A DNA stretch of 64,000 nucleotides, taken from assembly GCF_027409185.1 (NCBI RefSeq), contig NC_084463.1, positions 43,936,407-44,000,406 of the forward strand, in the 5' to 3' direction. This stretch comes from Cynocephalus volans. Lineage: Eukaryota; Chordata; Mammalia; Dermoptera; Cynocephalidae. The notes below the pieces were generated by a model. It saw only the letters and a list, made by a program, of their open reading frames with translations. It did not search any database and was not told the origin of the DNA. Each line of letters opens with the position of its first letter. The first letter of the stretch is position 1. Shown piece after piece: positions 57,950 through 64,000 of this stretch. The position numbers and the translations under genes were made by a program.

Positions 57950-60900
57950 TAGTTCTTTTTTACATTTTAAAAATGTTTTTTCCATTTATTTTTTATTGAA
58001 GCATAGTTGATTATACATATTTGTGGGGTGAAAAATTGACTATCGGTAGTAGTGTACATTGTGTAATGGTCAGATCAAGATAGTTAGCTTCTTCATCATT
58101 ACAATTCGTAACCATTCCCGGTGTCCATTAACCAATTTCTCATTCATTTCTCATTAACCCCCCTCCCTCTCTCCTCTCTTCCCTGTTTCTCATCTAGTAA
58201 CCACAGTTCTGTTCTCTTCTTCTAGAAAATCAACATATTGTGATCACTGTTTCTTTCTCTCTCTCTCTTTCCTTATTGTTCACTTGTTTATTTATGAATT
58301 CAGCTAATACTTATGAGTGAGGACATGTGGTATTTTTCTTTCTGTACTCGGGTTGTGTCACAATTTTCTCCAAGCCCATCCATGTTGCTTCAAAAGGCAT
58401 AATTTCTTTTTTTATTGTGGCTGAGTAGTATTCTATTGTGTATACATGCCACATTTTCCTCATCCAGTCACTCATTGATGGAAATTTAGGTTGGTTCTAT
58501 AGCCCGGCTATTGGAAATAGAGCTGTAATAAAAATGGGATTGCAGGTATCACTTTGACATGATTTCCATTTGTAGTGGATTGAAGCTCACTGAAGCTTGA
58601 ATTGTGTCTCCCAAGTTTTATGTATTAGAAACTTGCCCCTACTGTGACTTTAGGAGGGTGGGAAATCCTAATATGGCAATTGAGAGGTGGAGCCATGAAG
58701 AGGTGATTAGATTGTAGGACCCTGCCATAGTGAATGGATTAAAAGTGGTGGTGAGGGTCATGGTTCAGAGGGCTTTAAAAGAAGAGAGGGGAGAGTCTGT
58801 CTCTCTCTCTCACTGTCTCTGCTCCACCATTTTTGCAGTGTGATACTCTGCTGTCACCGAAGTCACCACCAAAGAAAGCCTTCACCAGATGTATTCCCTG
58901 GACTTTGGACTTCCTACCCTCAGAAACTGTAAGCAGTAAATTTCATTTTCTTTACAAAATACCCAGTTCTGTGTATTTTACCATAAGCAGCAGAAACACA
59001 TTAATACATCATTCCTTTGGATATATATCCAGTAGTGGGATGGCTGGATCATATGGTAGTTCTGTCTGTAGTTGTTTAAGTAACTGCCATCCTTTTCTCC
59101 ATAATGTGCTGGTTTAAAGGCCCAACAACAGTGCTGAGAGATTTCCCTTTCTCTGCATCCTTGCCAGTATTTGTTATTCTGTCTTCTGTATATTAGCCAG
59201 TCTAATTGGGGTGAGATGATATCTCAGTGTGGTTTTGATTTGTATTTCCATGATGATTAGTGATGTTGAGCATTTTTTCATGTACCCGTTGGCTATTTGT
59301 ATGTCCTCCTTTGAGAGATGTCATTCAGTTACTTTGCCCATTTTTTAATTGTATTACTATTATTATTATTATTTTACTCTAAAGTTCTTTGAGTTCCTTG
59401 TATGTTCTGGACATTAGTCTCTTGTCAGATGCATAGTTTGCAGATATTTTCTCCCTTTCTTCCATTCTGAGGTTGTGTGTTCGCTGTGTTGATTATTTTC
59501 TTTGCTGTGTTGAAGCTTGTTAGTTTGATATAATCCCATTTGTTTATTTTTTTTCTTTTGTTGCCTGTACATTTGGGGTCTTATTCATAAAGACTTATCC
59601 TGGAGAGTTTCCCCTGTGTTTTCTTCAAGTTTTAATGTTTCAGGTCTTATATGATTAAACCCTTTGAGTTGATTTTGGTATATGGCAAGGGCTTCAGGTC
59701 CAGTTTTATTCTTCTACATATGAATATCCAGTTTTCTTAACACTATTAATTTACCCACTGTATGTTCTTGGTGCCCTTGTTGAAGATCAGTTGTTTGTAA
59801 ATATGTGGGTGGATTTTGGGGTGCTCTGTTTCATTGGTCTGATTATCTGTTTTTATGTGAGTATCGTGCTGTTTTGGTTACTGTAGATTTTTAATACATT
59901 TTAAAGTCATGAAGGATAATGCCTCCAGCTTTATTTATTTATTTTTCTCAGGATTTCTTTGGATAATTGTCGTCTTTTGTGGTTCCATATGAATGTGTGG
60001 ATTGTTTATCCTATTTCTCCGAAGAATGTCATTGGTATTTTGATGGGGATCACATGGAATCTTTAGACAGCTTTGGGTGGTATGGACATTTTCACTACAT
60101 TGATTCTGCCAATCCATGAACAGGGAATGTCTTTCCATCTTTTGGTATCCTCTTTAATTCCTTTCATCAGTGATTTGTAGTTCTCATTGTAGCATTCTTT
60201 GACCTCCTTGCTTAAATTGATTCATAGATATTTTGTTTTTTTGGTAACTATTGTAAATAGTGTTGCGTTCTTGAATTCTTTTTCTGCTAGTTTGTTGTTA
60301 GAGTGTAAAAAAGACTATTGATTTTTGTGTACTGATTTTGTATCCTGCAACATTACTAAATTTTTTTTGTCAGCTCTAAGAATTTTTCGATACAGTCTCT
60401 CAGGTTTTCTGTGTATAGGATCTTGTCATCTCCAAACAGAGTCAATCGGACTTCATCTTTTCCTCCTGGGATGCTCTTTATTTCTTGCTCCTATGTAAAT
60501 TCTCTGGCAAGTACATCCAATATAAGGTTAAATAGGAGTGCTGAGAACAGGCATCATTGTCTTGTTCCTTTCTTAAAGGAGAAAGCTTTCAGCTTTTCCC
60601 AATTCAGGATGATATTGGCAGTGGATATGTCATATATGGCTTTTATTTTTTTGAGATACCTTCCTTCCATACCTAATTTGTTGAGTCTTTATCATGAAGG
60701 GATGTTGAATTTTGTCAAATTCTTTTTTTATATCTATTGATATGATCATATGTCTTTCGTTCTTGATTTTGTTGATGTGGTGTATCTTATTTATTGATTT
60801 GCATATGTTGAACCCTCCTTGCATCCCTGGGATAAATCCCGCTTGATCATGATGTATAACCTTTTGATGTACTGCAGTATTCTGTTCGCTCATATTTTGT

Positions 60901-63900
60901 TGAAGATTTTTATGTCTGTGTTTATCAAGGATAATGGCTTGTAGTTTTCTTTTTTATTGTATCTTTGTGTGGTTTTGTTATCAGAGTGATGCTAGCTTCA
61001 TAGTGAGTTTGGGAGAATGGCCTCCATTTTAACTTTTTGGGATAGTTTGAAAAGAATTGGTATTAATTCCTTTTTAAAGGTTTGGTAAAATTCAGCAGTG
61101 AACCCATTCAATCCTGGCCTTTGGTTTGTTGGAAGATTTCTGGTTACTGCTTCAATTTCATTGCTCATTTTTGGTGGTTTTTTTTTTTTCTTCTTGACTC
61201 AGTCTTGGTAGTTTGTTTGCGTCCAGAAGTTTATCCATTTCCTCTAGGTTTTCAAATTTGTTCATGTATAGTTGTTCGTAGTAATCTCTGAAGATTCTTT
61301 GTATTTCTGTGGTATCAGTGGTCATGTCTCCTTTTTCATTGCCAACTGTTGTTGTTTGGGTCTTCTCTCTTCTTAGTTTTCCTAGCTAATGATTTGTCTA
61401 CTGTGTTTATCTTCTCAGAAAACCACCATTTTGTCTATTGATCTTTGTGTCATATTTTTAATCTCTATTTGTTTTTACTCTGATTTTAATTATTTCTTTC
61501 TGTATACTAATTTTGGGATTTGATTGTTCTTGTTTTTCCAGTTCTTCGTATGTAGCATTAGGTTCCTTTTCTGAAATCTTTCTAATCTTTTGATGTTAAG
61601 CATTTATTGCAATAAAGTTTACTTAGTATGTCTTTTGCAGTATCCCATATGTTTTGTTTGATGTGTCGTTGTTGTCATTAGTTTCAAAAAGTGTTTTGAT
61701 TTCCTGTTTGATTTGTTTTATGACCCATAAGTCATTCAGGAACATGATGTTTAATTTCCATGTATTTCTGTGGTTTCTAAAGTTTCACGTGTTATTGATT
61801 TGTAGTATTAATCCATTGTAGCCTGAGAAGATACTTGAAATTATATCTGTTTTTTCAAAAATTTCTTGATATTTGATTTGTGACTTAATATGTAGTCTAT
61901 CTTGGAGAATGTTCCAGGTGCTGATGAGAAGAATGTATATTCTCTAGTGTCCATTTTGTCTAATGTATAGTTTAAATCCTGTGTTTTTGTGTTGATTTGT
62001 TGCCTAGGGGATCTGTCCAATGCTGAGATAGAGGCATTCAGGTCCCCAACTATTATCGTATTGAGGTCTGTCTCCTTAGGTATAATAATGTTTACTTCAT
62101 ATGTCTGACTGTACCAATCTTGAGAACATATATATTTATATTTGTTATGTCTTCTTGGTGGATAAATAATTTTATCATTATATATTGGCCTTCTTTTTCT
62201 TTTTTGATAGGTTTTGGTTTCAAGTCTTATTTTATCTGATGTAAGAATAGCTACTCCTGCTCTATTTTGGTTTCCATTTATGTGGTATATCTTTTTCTAT
62301 CCTTTCACTATTAGTCTGTGTGAGTCTTTATACATGAAGTGGGTATATTGTGGGCAGCATACAGTTGAGTCTAGCTTTTAAATCCGTCTGAACACTCTGT
62401 GTCTTTTGAGTGGGGAGTTTGATCCATTTACATTTAGGGTTCCTATTGAAAGATACCATCTAACTCCTGTCATTTAGTTATTTTCATGTGGTGATTTTAA
62501 ATATCTTTAATTCCTTTCTTTCCCTATTTTTGTTTGTCTTTAGAGTTTTTTTGTTTTTTTTGAGGTAGTGTGATATAGTTTCTCTTTCTCATTTGTGTAT
62601 GTGCTTTACTGGTGGAATTTGTTGTTTCTTGTGTATTCTTGGTGGTGAATATTGTTTTTTGGATTGCAGGTGCAGGATTCACTTGAGGATTTCTTGTAGG
62701 GCTGGACATGTGATGCTGAATTCCCACAGTTTTTGTTTGTCTGGGAAACACACTATTACTGTCATATCTGAAGAATAGCCTTGCTGGGTATAGTATTCTT
62801 AGCTGGCAGTCTTTTTCTTTTAGAACTTTAAATATGTTATCCTATTCTCTTCTAACCTGTAGGGTTTCAGCTGAGAAGTCTGATGTTAGTCTGATGGGGA
62901 CTCCCTTATAGGTTACTTGACACTTTTCTTTTCCTGTTTTCAGGATTCTCTTTGTCTTTGACTTTTGCTAGTTTGACTACAGTGCGTTTCAGAGAGAACC
63001 TTCTTGGTTTAAATCTGTTTGGGGATTTTTGAGCCTGTTGAAACTGGTTCTCTTCCAATATCTGGGGAGTCTTCTGCTATTATTTTATTGAATAGGTTTT
63101 CAATACCTTTTTCTTTTTCCTCCCTTTCTGGAACACCCATGATTTGGGTCTTTGTACCCTTAATGTTGTCTGATAGCTCTCAAAGATTTTCTTCATTTTA
63201 TAAAAATTCTTTTTTCCCCCCCTTTTTGGTCTGCTGGCTTACTTAGGAAACACTGTCTTTGAAATCAGAAATTCTTTCTTCTACTTGTTCTAGCCTGCTG
63301 CTTAAGCTCTCAAATGTGGGTTTTATTTCATTGAATGAGTTCTTCAGATCCATGAATTCTGCTACATCCTTTTTTAGGATATTAATCTCTTTGAAGATTT
63401 CTTCCTTCATGTATTTGATTGCTTTTTTTTCTTTTCATTTCATTGAGTCTACTATGTACCTCTTCTTGTATCTCATAGAGTTTCCTTAAGATTCTTTCTC
63501 AAAAGTCTTTTTCTCACATTTCAAGGGTTTCTCGTGGTTTAGGACTGGTATTTGAGTTATTGTATTCTTTTGGGTGTGTCATATCTCTAGATTGATTTGC
63601 GATCATCTGTTGCAGCAGTTGTATCTTCAGTTGCTTGTGTGCTTTTGAGGAGAGAGTCCTTCTTGCAGATTTGTTTTTTTGTTGCCTGTTGTGTGGGATG
63701 TTTTAGTTTGGTTTCCAGGTAGACTCTAGTTTCAGTAATTTCAGGCAGACTCAGTTGTTCCAGGTAGACTTATTAGACTGGTGGCACTGATGGGTATGAT
63801 GTGGCTGAGGACAACTGGGACCATGTGGAATGGTGCTCCTGAGGCTGTGGCCTGGCAGTGCTATGCTCTGGTCTTGGATCTATGAAGGGTTGGGCTCCAG

Positions 63901-64000
63901 AGGCTGTGGTCTCCAGTGGTGCAGGGTTTCTGTCATGTAACTGAATGAGGCAGGACTAAAGAGTGTGAGTCTGGGCAAATGCCATGCAGGACAGGGCTAC
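57950..64000 (-). mobile_element. Near-full-length L1, minus strand, running off the window
   Basis: 3' UTR at 57960-58200 (TTATTGAAGCATAGTTGATT), ORF2 in reverse from about 58330 to 62100 (GGTTGGTTCTATAGCCCGGC, TCTTTTTCTGCTAGTTTGTT, GTATCCCATATGTTTTGTTT), ORF1 in reverse about 62500-63480 (coiled-coil-like, frames 60-80 codons only), and a G/C-rich 5' UTR from 63700 to the end. A MaLR LTR is nested at 58571-59008. Frequent stops show that neither ORF is intact. It sits between the KRAB exons and the expected zinc-finger exon. Confidence 0.88.
58571..59008 (+). mobile_element. ERVL-MaLR-type solo LTR nested in L1, 5-bp TSD
   Basis: TGTAGTGGATTGAAGCTCAC at the left, TAATATGGCAATTGAGAGGT in the middle, CAGAAACACATTAATACA at the right. 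Flanks CCATT (58566-58570) and TCATT (59009-59013) fit the 5-base duplication of this class. It parallels the LTR at 35083-35489 in sequence. Confidence 0.87.

Overview
The window is mammalian nuclear DNA with no intact protein-coding gene complete inside it. The strongest clue to the organism is a family of short tRNA-Ile-derived SINEs, as monomers (about 18623, 31849, 46155), dimers (3771, 8002) and a GC-rich variant (53033). They look like the t-SINE/CYN elements known from colugos (Dermoptera), so I infer a flying lemur. That is a recognition call, not a database result.

Left part (1-9300). An intronless double-homeobox (DUX4/DUXC-like) pseudogene lies on the minus strand. A LINE-1 of about 1.6 kb sits inside its N-terminal coding region, flanked by a 10-base duplication (1451-1460 and 3081-3090). 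Next to it is a nuclear mitochondrial insertion in mtDNA gene order: ND4 end, tRNA-His, tRNA-Ser, tRNA-Leu, ND5, ND6, tRNA-Glu and the first bases of cytochrome b (about 3148-7471). A t-SINE, an ERVL-MaLR-type LTR and a second LTR later landed in it. A short degenerate telomere-like stretch follows.

KRAB zinc-finger gene (9750-57000). A CpG-rich promoter and first exon ending in ATG|GT (about 9862-10032) match the first-exon style of KRAB zinc-finger genes. A 127-bp KRAB-A exon (56509-56635) and a 93-bp KRAB-B exon (56887-56979) on the same strand splice in frame with it. The zinc-finger array would lie right of the window. If these exons are one gene, its first intron is about 46 kb and contains everything between. 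That includes a diverged segmental duplication (about 18765-20360 versus 43970-46030), many L1s and LTRs, and two further CpG-rich blocks (25490-26780, 43420-43860).

Within that interval are a remnant TRIM gene on the minus strand (96-, 230- and 23-bp exons between 33383 and 29371, with neither RING nor SPRY exon recognised) and a retrocopy of KAZN (kazrin) on the plus strand (about 36985-38290). The rest is mostly L1 in minus orientation, MaLR-type LTRs, ERV remnants, palindromic mariner-like elements and simple repeats. A long minus-strand L1 fills 57950 to the window end.

I see no bacterial-type system, CRISPR array or clearly new gene family. The most useful observations are the DUX pseudogene split by an L1, the KRAB gene head, the TRIM remnant with a one-base-short exon, a twin-primed L1 with an 18-base duplication, and the lineage-specific insertions in the two segmental-duplication copies.
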